This document shows positions 45,381-56,043 of a DNA stretch of 64,000 bases, piece by piece. A program made the position numbers and the translations under genes. This DNA comes from Glebionis coronaria (taxonomy: Eukaryota > Streptophyta > Magnoliopsida > Asterales > Asteraceae): contig CM046879.1 of the NCBI GenBank assembly GCA_025667525.1, forward strand, positions 392,607,039 to 392,671,038. Direction: 5' to 3'. The notes below the pieces were generated by a model, which was given only the letters and a program-made list of their open reading frames with translations, made no database searches and was not told the DNA's origin. The stretch's first letter is position 1. Each line of letters starts with the position of its first letter.

Positions 45381-46530
45381 CCTTCGACTTCCCCAATTTC
45401 TCCATCTCTTACTTCCACCCCTCCTCCACCCAAGGATGTGAGTGATCCTTCGATCCCAAAGCCTTCCTCTTCTTCTGATATACCTTATCCATCTAGGTTG
45501 AGGAAAGAGAAGCTCAAAAGCAAGGATGATATTCAGGTTTCGAAATTTCTTAAAATGTTCAAACAATTGAATTTTAACATCTCCTTCGCTGAGGCTCTCT
45601 CTCACATGCCAAAGTATGCGAAAATGTTCAAAGATCTTCTTAGCGACAAGGAGAAGCTTCTTGATATTGCTAACACCCAACTTAATGAGAATTGCTCTGC
45701 AGTGCTCTTAAGGAAATTGCCAACCAAGCTTGGTGATCCAGGTCGTTTCTTAATCCCTTGCAATTTCCCGGGAGTAGAGAATTGCATGGCCCTAGCCGAT
45801 CTAGGTGCCAGTATCAACTTAATGCCTTTAAGTGTGTGGAAGCAATTATCTCTCCCTGAGCTAGTCCCCACCAAAATGACTCTGGAATTAGCTAACCGTA
45901 CGGTTTCTTATCCAGTGGGGATAGCCGAAGATGTCTTTGTAGGAGTCGAGAAATTCACTTTTCCTGCCGATTTCGTCGTCGTCGACTACGAGATGGACCT
46001 TCGTGTGCCATTAATTGTTGATCGTCCATTCCTGAGGACCGGTCGCACTCTCATCGATGTTGAAGCCGGTGAGCTTATCATGAGAGTGGGTGACGATAAA
46101 ATCGTCTTCAACATGGGAAAGTTGTCTAAACAACCTTATTCATACGAGAGTGTTAATTGTATTGACGTTCTTGATGAGGCTTGTGAAGAACACTTCCAAA
46201 ATGCTTGCAAAAGTATTCCTACTTCTCTTCCTAATGTTGAGACCGTTTCCTCTATTGATTCATCACTGTCTCTATTTGGAGAAAGTGATTTCTTTTGGAA
46301 AGATCTTGAAGCCACCATGGGAGATGTGAACTCAACAAATGACGATTCTCCCACCGATTTGGCTGACGACATGAGTTTCTTTGAAAACCTTCTCAACGAA
46401 GACAATCTTTCTTCACCATCTCCCACGGTTACTGCTATCAATGCTCCGACTTTGAAAACGCCTCCCATCGACAATCCTCTGGATTTAGAACTTAAGGAGT
46501 TTCCGCCCCATCTCGAGTACGTGTTCCTTG
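45381..46530 (+). pseudogene. E protease and acidic linker
   Basis: Same frame as the end of gag past the TAA, open from 45438. The segment FLKMFKQLNFNISFAEAL precedes the protease. The active-site ALADLGASINLMPL has its Asp at 45798-45800. An acidic linker (about 46130-46500) leads to RT. Apart from the upstream stop and shift, this domain is open and keeps the visible active-site residues. Confidence 0.87.
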
Positions 46531-48030
46531 CAGAAGAGAAGAATTCACCCGTCATCATTGCTAAGGACTTGAAAGAAGAAGAGAAAACTCGTCTCATCGC
46601 TGTGCTTAAAGCTCATAAGAAGGCAATTGCTTGGAAAATTTCCGATATCCGCGGAATTGATCCGAACTTTTGTACTCACAAAATTCTCATGGAAGATGAC
46701 TTTAAACCCGTAATCCAGAGCCAAAGAAGGGTTAATCCTAAAATTCATGACGTCATCAAACAAGAGGTTATCAAACTTCTAGATGCCGGCTTGATTTACC
46801 CTATTTCGGATTCGCCGTGGGTAAGTCCCGTCCATTGTGTGCCCAAGAAGGGCGGAATAACCGTTGTTTCCAATGAACACAACGAGTTGATTCCTACTCG
46901 TCTCGTTACTGGGTGGAGAGTTTGTATTGATTATCGCAAGCTCAATGATGCCACGAGAAAAGACCACTTTCCTCTTCCCTTCATGGATCAAATGCTCGAA
47001 CGTCTAGCTGGTAATGACTATTACTGCTTTTTAGACGGTTTCTCCAGGTATTTTCAAATTCCCATCGATCCCAAGGACTAAGAGAAGTACACATTCACTT
47101 GTCCCTATGGAACATTTGCTTACAAACGCATGCCTTTTGGTTTATGTAATGCTCCTGGGACATTCCAAAGGTGTATGATGGATATATTCCATGACATGGT
47201 GGAAGACACTATGGAAGTATTCATGGATGATTTCTCGGTTTATGGCGATTCTTTCTCTGCTTGCCTTGCCAATTTAGAATGTATGCTGAAGCGGTGTGAA
47301 GACACTCGCCTTGTTCTTAATTGGGAAAAATGCCATTTCATGGTAAAAGAAGGCATCGTGCTAGGACACAAAATTTCCAAAGCCGGTCTTGAAGTGGACC
47401 ATGCTAAAGTCGATGTTATCGCTAAGTTGCCTCCACCTTCAACAGTGAAGGGTGTGAGAAGTTTCCTTGGTCATGCGGGCTTCTACCGTCGATTCATCAA
47501 ATATTTTTCTCAAATCGCTCGCCCGATGACCTACCTCTTGGAAAAAGATACTCCTTTTATCTTTTCCAAAGAGTGCCTTGAAGCCTTCAACTTGCTTAAG
47601 GATAAGCTAACTAAGGTACCCGTCTTGGTTACCCCTAATTGGGAGCTGCCTTTCGAGCTGATGTGCGATGCTAGTGACTTTGCTATTGGTGCGGTTTTGG
47701 GCCAAAGAGTGCACAAACACTTCCAACCGATCCATTACGCTAGCAAGACAATGACGGGGGCCCAATTGCATTATACGACAACCGAAAAAGAGCTTTTAGC
47801 TGTTGTCTATGCCTTTGAAAAGTTCCGCCCCTATCTTGTCCTTTCCACCACAATCGTTTACACCGATCATTCTGCGTTGAAGTACATGTTGACAAAGCAA
47901 GATTCCAAACCAAGACTTCTTCGCTGGGTTTTGCTACTCCAAGAATTTAAAATCGAAATTCGCGATAAAAAAGGAGCTGAAAACCTAGCCGCGGATCGTC
48001 TTAGTAGACTTGAGGATCCTTACCAAGGGG
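46531..48030 (+). pseudogene. E reverse transcriptase and RNase H (one stop)
   Basis: RT begins near SPVIIAKDL; SPWVSPVHCVPKKGG and WRVCIDYRKLNDATRKDHFPLPF are intact. TAA at 47079-47081 falls in IDPKD-stop-EKYTF (CAA to TAA type). The same frame continues with [15 protein letters not shown] and catalytic FMDD at 47220-47231. RNase H shows Asp in [12 protein letters not shown], Glu in [13 protein letters not shown] and Asp in [11 protein letters not shown], ending [10 protein letters not shown]. With the one stop read through, all visible catalytic residues are present. Confidence 0.92.
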
Positions 48031-49397
48031 ATCATCTGAACAAAGAAATCAATGATTCTTTTCCCCTGGAGACCTTAATGTCTATCAACTTGACTTCTGA
48101 TGAAACCCCGTGGTTTGCGGACATTGCAAACTACTTGGCGGGTGGAATTCTCGTTGACGGGTTAACATCCCAGAAAAAGAAAAAGTTCTTTAACGACATT
48201 AAGACTTACTTTTGGGATGACCCGTATCTATTCAAACAATGTGCTGACTTGATTATTCGCCGATGTGTTGATGGACCGACAGCTTTAGAAATCCTTGACG
48301 CTTGCCACAAAGGACCCACCGGTGCTCACTTTGGTCCTAACTACACCGCCAAAAAAGTGTTTGACTCGGGATTTTATTGGCCCACCATCTATCGTGACGC
48401 TCACGAGATGGTTAAAAGATGTGATGCTTGCCAAAAACAACGCAAGATCACACATAAAGATGAGATGCCTCAAAATTTCATACAAGATTGTGAAATCTTT
48501 GATGTTTGGGGTATCAACTTTATGGGGCCATTCCCTTCATCAAAAGGAAACAAATACATCCTTGTAGCCGTTGACTACGTTTCAAAGTGGGTTGAAGCCA
48601 AAGCTTTACCTACTAATGATGCAAGGGTGGTTTGTAACTTTTTGAGATCGTTGTTCGCTAGATTCGGCGTTCCTCGTGCTATTATCAGTGACCGCGGGAC
48701 TCATTTTTGCAACGATCAATTTGCAAGAGTCATGGTAAAGTATGGTGTCAATCACCGTCTTTCCACCGCCTATCATCCCCAAACCAATGGGCAAGCTGAG
48801 ATATCCAACCGTGGATTGAAGCGAATTTTGGAGCGTACTGTGGGAGAGCCTCGTGCCGCGTGGGCCGATAAGTTAGATGATGCTCTGTGGGCTTTCCGTA
48901 CTGCTTATAAGACCCCGATCGGTTGTACACCTTATCATCTTGTGTACGGGAAAGCATGCCACCTTCCCATCGAGCTGGAACATAAGGCGCACTGGGCCTT
49001 GAAGTGGGCTAACTTTGACATCAACAAAGCCGGTGATCATCGCAAGATTCAACTCAACGAGCTCAACGAACTGTGGAATGAAGCTTATGAGAACTCGCTG
49101 ATCTACAAAGAGAAGACGAAAATCCTTCATGACGCAAAAATCAAGAACCGAGAGTTCCACGTTGGTGATCAAGTCTTACTCTTTAACTCTCGGTTGAAAA
49201 TCTTTTCGGGCAAGCTGAAATCTCATTGGTCCGGCCCATTCACCATTGCCAAAAATTTTCCATATGGTACTCTCGAGCTCGCTCAACCTAATGGACCTAA
49301 TTTTAAGGTGAATGGCCAACGAGTAAAGTTGTACTTTGGTGAGGACATCTCTCAGGAGATGATTCCATCCCTCACCACGTTCCCCATGAACTAATTT
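48031..49397 (+). pseudogene. E integrase with altered first catalytic Asp
   Basis: The frame is open to the TAA near 49394. The HHCC zinc domain (CHKGPTGAH... RCDACQKQ) is complete. In the DDE core the second Asp (ISDRGTHFC, 48690-48692) and the Glu (GQAEISNRG, 48798-48800) are present. The first position reads VWGINFMG, Asn codon AAC at 48516-48518, where element A has VWGIDFMG. Asp at this site binds the catalytic metal in all DDE integrases, so this copy should be inactive. No chromodomain is visible after [15 protein letters not shown]. Confidence 0.92.
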
Positions 49398-51273
49398 TGA
49401 GTCGAGTCAGGCTCGTGACTCGGTTATAAAAAACAAGCGCTCCTCGGGATATCTATCCTGTTCTGTTTTAACCTCCTAAGTGTAGGGGGACCTGTATAGG
49501 TGTTTGTTTTTGTGTGGTGATGTGATTACAGGGATGAATGCACTCTTGCAACCTTTGAAGAACCGTGCTCCCGTGTTATCCGAAATCCGGTTCTATCTCT
49601 CAAACTTTCGTGATTCAATTTTCTTCATACTCACATTTGAAATTGATCACTTTAGTCGTCTCTTCCTTAGCTTGATTTAACCAACGTGCACAATGTCATA
49701 AGTGTAGGGGAGATTTTTCCCACATGCTTAAACATTGAGGACAATGTTTTTATTAAGTGTGGGGGGACTTCCATCGAAGTTTTAAGTGAACTTTCCCATG
49801 AAAATGCCTTCATTTAACCGGAAAATCATCTTTTTCAACATTTTTCAAATTTTTAATTAACTTTGGCCATTTAGTCGTAATTTTTAAATTTTTATCGTTG
49901 CTTTCATATGTATATATTCCGCAATAAAGTCAAAAATATTAATAAAGTGGTGTAGCTAGTTTACAAGTCTTTGATATATTAGGCCCGTTGCGATTATTTT
50001 GACTCAACCCGAATAGACTTAATTAAGTTTATTCTAGCTAGTATCCTTAACCATGTAGACCTTAATTGGTTTATTAGGCTAAGTATCCACGAGTCTTATT
50101 ACTTGAGATTTTAAATTGTGGAGAACGAGAAATGATATAGTCAATTATAAGTCGGTATTCTTGCGCAAGCTCACTTGGTGTAATTATTTGCCTATTCTCC
50201 CATCACTTGCTAATAAATTATCTACAATAAGTAAGGTCGTACGATTTGAAAAGTTACTTAGCTTCTAGCCCAAGATCGTTTAAAAGTTGCTCGGTAGTGA
50301 TAAGAGTTCATAGCCAAGGCATAACTTATGAAGCGGGGCGCGAAGATTGGCGAGTCCGAAAAGGCCCTAACAAGGCATGAGGATTCAATTTTATTGCTGA
50401 AGATCCTAAGTGATGTGAAAAGCATTATTCCCAAGATCAATATGAAGGATCAAGACTCACGACGAAAGAAATCAACTCCCATAAAAGATCATGGAGAAGT
50501 CTATCCAAAAAGACCCTAACAAGGTATGAGGATAAATAGATCCAAGTCCGAAAAGGAGGCGGATCGTTGTATCTCAAAATCCCAATTAGAGATTGAAGAA
50601 TAATCATGAAGTCGTGGTCAACAAAGTTGGAGTACCCCTCAAAAGTCTCCAAGTGAAGAAACTCTATTACGATGAGAAGACCATTATCTCAAGAACGTCA
50701 CTCAAGATATGAAGTATGAAGTCATGCCAAATATCGGCCCGAGAAAGGTCTCAAATCGTGAACCAAGTTATGCCAAGATATGAACTTTTTGATATCCCGA
50801 GAAGCAGTTTTAAGAGATTTTGTCCTTTAGCTAACTATTGATCAAATCGTCCTACTTTGCTTTCAGCCTAAATAAACTATCGAAATAAGTCCAAAAATGC
50901 ATCTTCATGATCATTCTAAGACAAAAATAAAATATAAGAGATACACCTAGGAATAAGGGAGTTTAAGCATTTAATTAAGCCATGTGTGTAAATGTTTGAT
51001 TTGCTAACTTATAATAACAATGATCTCGTTTTTAAGCTTAATTTGGGGAACGTGAAACTTGAGGGTGATAAATCTTCGCAGCACCAAAGCCCTAATGTAA
51101 GTCCTTGATCTCTTTGCAAGTTATTTCTATCCTTTTGTTTACTTTAAAGTTTTAATTTCTCTTAGTACTTTCATTTTTGTTTAGTAGTATATTAATAAGG
51201 CCAAGGTTGATTGATTATGAGAAAAGTGTAAATGTGCTTTGTCACTAAGCATTGCATGAGGGCATGGCAATGG
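49398..51273 (+). other. Non-coding 3' region of E
   Basis: 1.9 kb without a credible ORF, where some Athila elements carry an env-like gene. It contains a PPT-like TAAGTGTAGGGGGA at 49477-49490 and the palindrome module at 49699-49780. A tract with three AGTCCGAAAAGG/AAAAGACCCTAACAAGG-like words (about 50355, 50505, 50547) forms a weak local repeat. Otherwise unremarkable. Confidence 0.7.
49699..49780 (+). other. Palindrome plus PPT-like module of E
   Basis: TAAGTGTAGGGGAG (49699-49712), AAACATTGAGGACAATGTTT (49730-49749), TAAGTGTGGGGGGA (49754-49767) and the small inverted repeat ACTTCCATCGAAGT (49767-49780). Parts, order and spacing match M1 (2624-2542 on the minus strand). The purine tracts equal this element's terminal PPT (51275-51287) at all or nearly all positions. 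Confidence 0.8.
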
Positions 51274-51289
51274 TTAAGTGTAGGGGATT
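51274..51289 (+). other. Polypurine tract of E
   Basis: TTAAGTGTAGGGGATT directly before the 3' LTR at 51290. Confidence 0.88.
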
Positions 51290-53033
51290 TGATAGGTGTG
51301 AAAACACCCATCCTTTTACCACTTAATTCTGGCTAAAACAAGACCAAAACACGTATTTAATATCATTTGTTTGGAATTATGCGTGGTTTTTGTGTTTATT
51401 GTGTTTTCAGTGTCAACCGGATGAATATTGAAGAAAACATGGGATTGCACGGGTTTTATCGAGGAAAAAGACTCAAGACGAAGTCTAATGTCCAAGAGAT
51501 GCAAAAGATTTGAAGTCATTGTGCCTATTTGAAGATTTATCGAAGAATAGAGCCAAAGATGGAAGATTCATATATGTCGAAGAACTCGAGTCTATTTAAC
51601 AAAAGATTATAAGACGAGTTGGAATTATTCACCGACACTTCTCAAATCCAAGTCAGAAACGTTTATTTGAAGAAGCGTGAAGACTAAAGAAGAAAGAAGA
51701 AAAAGAAGCCCAAACCAAGGCCCAATCACAAGCCCACCACCACATGACTTGCCTATAAATAGGACTCTACTTCACAAAAATGGGACACTTAGTCTTTTTA
51801 GGTAGTTTTTAGCTTTTCATTCTCTCTAGTTTTAGAGAGAGAAAGTTCTAAACTTTCTCTCACTAGATTTCATCTTTTTCTATTTCAAGATAAAACTTTT
51901 GTATTATTTTTCCTCAATCAAGTTCAAGTTTTTAGCTTTTAATCTTTAATCTCATCCTTCCTTTCTTTGATTTTGATTGATTTTGGTACAAATCTCGTAT
52001 GATCCGTGTTGTTCATCAATGATTTTTTGCTTAAAAAGTTAATTTTTTTATGTTTCCTAAATTTATACACAAATAAGCTTTGAGATCTTTGTGCTTATTG
52101 GCTTATTTGTTGGTTTAGCTTATTTACTTTTTAAAGTTTTTATGAAAAGTTCATTTCTTTATTGATTCGAATTATAAGTTTGCTTATTAAAAGTTAGAAA
52201 AGTTGTTTTTAGTGCTTATTTGTTCAGCTTAAAATTGGATTCGAGCTAGTTTTGGGTTTTAGCTTATTCTAATAGCTTATTTCCCTTTCATAAGTCTCGG
52301 ATCTACATCATTTTCGGAAAGGGTGAAACCCTTTTCCGACCGGGTATTCCGACCAAGCACACAACCCTCATTCTGATCGTGTGATCGGAAAGGGGTTTAG
52401 GTTTTCCGATTGTAACCTTTTTTGGCTATATTCCGATTGAGCAATTTTTCATGTATTCCGATTTGATGCTTACTTGCCCACATTCCGATCTTAGCTCTTT
52501 AAGTTTATTCCGATCTTGTCCTAATTCGAATGATATTCCGATTAAAGCTTTTACCTAGTTATTCCGATTGAGAACTTTTGTTACATTCCGATTAGAACAA
52601 GTTCTTGAACATTCCGATTGTGCCTTCTTTGTCCCTTATTCCGATCATTTGATCGAAATATATTCCGATCACTCCATTTTCCATTATTCCGATTTGAGTT
52701 GTTTTGTTCCGATCTAACTTTCTTTTAGTATTTTCCAACTAAGTTCTTATTTTTCACAAAGTTTTCCAAGTGTTAGTTTTTATTGAATGTCCATTTATTT
52801 TTCTAGTATAATCTTTAAGTTTTCAAGCATTTATTTTTAAGCTCGTCTTTTAGTTTAATCTTTTAAAGCTTTAAGTTTACTCTTCGACACTTAATTAATT
52901 GTTATTAGTTTAAAATAGATAAACAAACCATCATCTTCTTATTAACCAAGAACAAATCATTCCACTTAGAGCCAAGATCAATTCGAGGAGATACCGAGAG
53001 AATTTAGAACCCCATTGCAAAAACCATGTATCA
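51290..53033 (+). repeat. 3' LTR of E (1744 bp)
   Basis: Near-identical partner of 41781-43525; about 20 substitutions and one 1-bp indel by eye, many of them C/T or G/A. Includes TATA at 51754-51761 and the ATTCCGA array at 52315-52715. Followed by the TSD GCAGC. Confidence 0.95.
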
Positions 53034-53038
53034 GCAGC

Positions 53039-53256
53039 ATTCCCGCACGAAGCACATTGACTTCAGATATCACTTCATTAAGGAACAAGTTGAAAAGGGT
53101 ATTGTTGAATTATACTTTGTTGGAACTGATTACCAATTAGCTGACTTGTTTACAAAAGCTCTTTCGAAAGAGAGGTTTTCGTATCTAGTTAGACAAATTG
53201 GTATGAGATGTTTGACTCCAGCAGAACTGGAGGTTCTGGCAAAGAAGCCTGCTTGA
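53039..53256 (+). pseudogene. C RNase H, 3' part
   Basis: Resumes the copia RNase H frame broken at 41780 by element E: the segment HSRTKHIDFRYHF followed by LADLFTKALSKERF, the conserved C-terminus of copia RNase H, ending TGA at 53254-53256. Continuity across the E insertion with a single TSD confirms the nesting. Confidence 0.92.
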
Positions 53257-55649
53257 TTCATCTATCAAACATCTACTTGTAAATATTAATGAAAAAGAAA
53301 AATACAAAATTAAAAAAAAAACTTTGATAATCCAAAAAATATTCTTCTCGACATGTCTTTCAGTATCGATAATATGGACGTACCTATAAATGTCGCTCAA
53401 TAACGACACGGGTGTGTACATAAAGCTCGAATGAAAGTTGTAAATATTTTTCAAAACATGTCATTTCTATCTTTTCTAAAGGAAATTGTCTCTTTTGGAC
53501 AATATTTCCAACAACGGGTAGAGCAATCTATCTTGGGTTGAGCTTGTCACAAAACATTCAACGTTTTGAGCTCAACACAATGGCTTGTAATCACTTTCAG
53601 ATTGCAACCCGGAACTATATTAACGGGGGAGTGTACGATTTCATGCCCTTACCCTTAGCAAAAGAAGTTAAATCTTCTTACACTTGAGTGGATTCGTCAA
53701 GACATTCAAAGTCTATGAACTCAAGTTTTTGATTTAGAAAAACCTTTTCGTAAAAAAGAATTGATTTTTCAAAAAGCGTTGAACACAATTTTTTCAAGAA
53801 TTTCTCAGTGATATTCAAAATCTTTCAAAAATTGTGAGTTCAACAACTCCTATCCTCGAAAGTTTAATGTGGATCAAATCCTCGTAATGACAATTCCATT
53901 CGATTAATTTTTGAGGGGGAGCGTTCCAAAATTCATGCTAAGTTTGCCACAACTTTCTCCCGAAGGATATCAAGACTATTTTTCAAAATATATTTTAATC
54001 AAATTTGGTATCTCTAATATCAAAAGATTTTATATATTAGAGATAGGGGAGAAAATGTGATTAAAATGTGATCTAAAGACTCAAGCACTCATGGTTACGA
54101 TCAAATACCCACAACATCTTTAATTCACGACGTTATTGGTGTCAATAGGGTGGTTAGGTTAAGTCCTGTGATCCAATCAGAACCGGAGGGATCTTCCCAG
54201 GGACAATTCAATAGATGATTAGAAGTCCTTAGGAAAGATGGAGTAGAATGTGAATGTAGCTGAATGCCGACTAAGTACTGATGCTAGCACCGGAACAATC
54301 ACAACAAGGTGCTAATAATGATGTCTTGGTAAGCATTGAAGGGGTTGAAGAATGAAAAAGAAAAGTAAGGATAAAGGTTCTAAAGAAAGAAGCCCTCCAT
54401 ACAACTTAGGCAGAAACCGGGTCAACTCATCATGAAGACAAACTCATCATGGAGCCAGTGATGTGAAGCACAACCCTTTCCTAGCTACTCAGGCTTCTCT
54501 CTAAAGAAGTTTGTTTTATGGTCACAGAGATCAACACAACTTCTATTGACTTTCTCACTCCGAGATAGTTGATATTGAATAGGTGGCATCTGCTCCAGCC
54601 TCCGACCACTAAAAGTGCACAAATCGAGTCTAGAACCAAGAGATCAATCAAATCTCGTTAGGACACACGGATGAAGATCAAGAGAGTCCTACGCTATATC
54701 CTTGTGATATTTCTAGAACACTCAGAGTGATACTACTTAGTATTCACAATGATGAGTGGAAATCCTTCCAGTGTTAACATCAAACAACACTGCGGTAGGT
54801 CATATGCAAGATTCTTTATGAATTGAACATATGTAAAACTGAAAAGCAACAGTGGTTTGATTCTGAATTGATTCAAACTCGTTTCAGGTTTCTACGCAAT
54901 ATCTTTTTGGTCTTGCCAGAACATTCAGAGTGATATTCATTCACAGTGAAAAATGGAAATCCTTCTAGCGTCAACATCAAACAGCGCTACGGTAGGTGAC
55001 TTGTGAGATTCTTATGAATCAAACTTGTGTCAACTAGAAAGCAACAATGGTAAGATTCTTAATGAATCAAACTTGTTCCAGGAATTTGAATTGACGACTT
55101 TAATCAAGCGGATATTTATCCAATTGATTCACTCTTTATGTTCGTAGTCTTGCTTTGAGATGGTCGAGTAAAGAAAACGGCTAGTACAGCCGCGAAACCC
55201 TGTCAAGGAGATTTTTAATTGAATCTACCTAATCACAGGTACGGTATTTAACATCGTATAACGGTCTTCACCGACCGGAGGTAAAACGCTATCAATTTAG
55301 GACGAATGTCAAATCCATTCAGTCCGTGTCTATGTTTTGTCTCGAGAAGGTGGCGTCACGGTGTACTCAGCAAAGTCAAAGATTCAAAATCACATGTTCA
55401 TGCCCAAAGACTTATTTAACAATTAATAGTGTGAGCATGTGGATAAAGACACAAGATCGCAAGATGGCAAAGACAAGTCAAGAATGATTTGAAGATCTCA
55501 AGATAAAAGACTAAGTCGAAAGACAATGACAAAGGATCAAAGATCACAACATGAAGGAACAAAACTACTGTTACACGTTCAAGACTCACTTATGACAAAA
55601 TTCATAAATCTCCATTGGAATCCAAATATCGAAGATGAATGACCTCACA
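53257..55649 (+). other. Non-coding 3' region of C
   Basis: 2.4 kb with no credible ORF. Contains extra GGGGGAG tracts at 53623-53633 and 53913-53923, similar to the terminal PPT, and a 203-bp tandem duplication (54688-55083). A segment near 55230-55280 has a short inverted motif around CGGTCTTCACCGACCG. Confidence 0.65.
54688..55083 (+). repeat. Two-copy tandem repeat, period about 203 bp
   Basis: Unit 1 (about 54688-54890) and unit 2 (about 54891-55083) share, in order, TACGC...ATATC, AGAACA(C/T)TCAGAGTGATA, TGGAAATCCTTC, AACATCAAACA, CGGTAGGT and AAAGCAACA. They have diverged substantially, so the duplication is old. Confidence 0.8.
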
Positions 55650-55660
55650 TTGGGGGAGAT
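55650..55660 (+). other. Polypurine tract of C
   Basis: TTGGGGGAGAT directly before TGTTAGCC at 55661. Confidence 0.85.
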
Positions 55661-56039
55661 TGTTAGCCTCAAAATATTGAGTCAAACAAGAATGTTCGGT
55701 CATAGGTTTCTATTGTAATATTTATTAGAACGCTGTAATAGTTAGTTAAATAGTTGTGGTTCACGGGCTTGGATTTAAGCTAGTTAAAGCCCAAAAGACA
55801 AGCCCGGTCCAAACTATATAGCCCATTATGGTTACATGTAAGCCCGGCTATATAAAGCCCTTCCTAGCATGTTAGGAAGGGTTGTTGTTCATTTTATTCT
55901 CACTTCTAATCTAATATTCACCAAGTTAATCATCTCTCTCTCTACTTTCTCTCACTACTTTCTCTCTCTAGAATTCATCTTCTTCATCTATTTTCTTTCT
56001 TTAATTCGTGTTATATCATCATAATATATGGGACAACAA
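55661..56039 (+). repeat. 3' LTR of C (379 bp)
   Basis: Partner of 31126-31502, about 13 substitutions and a small indel by eye. Ends GGGACAACA, followed by the target duplication and the rest of the A LTR. Confidence 0.92.
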
Positions 56040-56043
56040 ACTT

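Larger units (their letters stand above)
41781..53033 (+). mobile_element. E: nearly complete young Athila-type element
   Basis: 11,253 bp with TSD GCAGC (41776-41780, 53034-53038). LTRs are 41781-43525 and 51290-53033, TGATAGG...GTATCA. PBS, gag, protease, RT, RNase H, integrase, a 1.9 kb non-coding tail and PPT are all in order. By-eye LTR comparison gives about 20 substitutions and one 1-bp indel in 1745 bp, the lowest divergence in the window. Coding defects are a frameshift near 45096, TAA at 45378, TAA at 47079, and Asn at the first integrase Asp. No env-like ORF. Confidence 0.96.
31126..56039 (+). mobile_element. C: Ty1-copia element inserted in the 5' LTR of A
   Basis: LTRs 31126-31502 and 55661-56039 (TGTTAGCC...ACAACA), PBS TGGTATCA and PPT TTGGGGGAGA. 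Target duplication ACTT (or AACTT if the terminal A is shared) when compared with the uninterrupted LTR at 14476-14486. Without D and E and their TSDs the element is about 12.0 kb, long for copia. It has a large gag with a coiled-coil extension, then protease, integrase, RT and RNase H in copia order. Motif style is Tork/SIRE-like; the exact lineage is uncertain. The LTRs differ at about 13 of 378 sites by eye. Multiple nonsense codons. Confidence 0.92.

Noticed and set aside
46136..46597. 153-codon minus-strand ORF in E
   Set aside because: Antisense to the protease-RT linker of E, with no domain of its own.
49398..51273. An env-like gene in Athila E
   Set aside because: Only short ORFs are present in the 1.9 kb between integrase and PPT; no membrane or signal segments of convincing length were seen.
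41781..53033. E as an active, autonomous element because of its young LTRs
   Set aside because: A frameshift, two nonsense codons and the altered integrase residue rule out autonomous activity.
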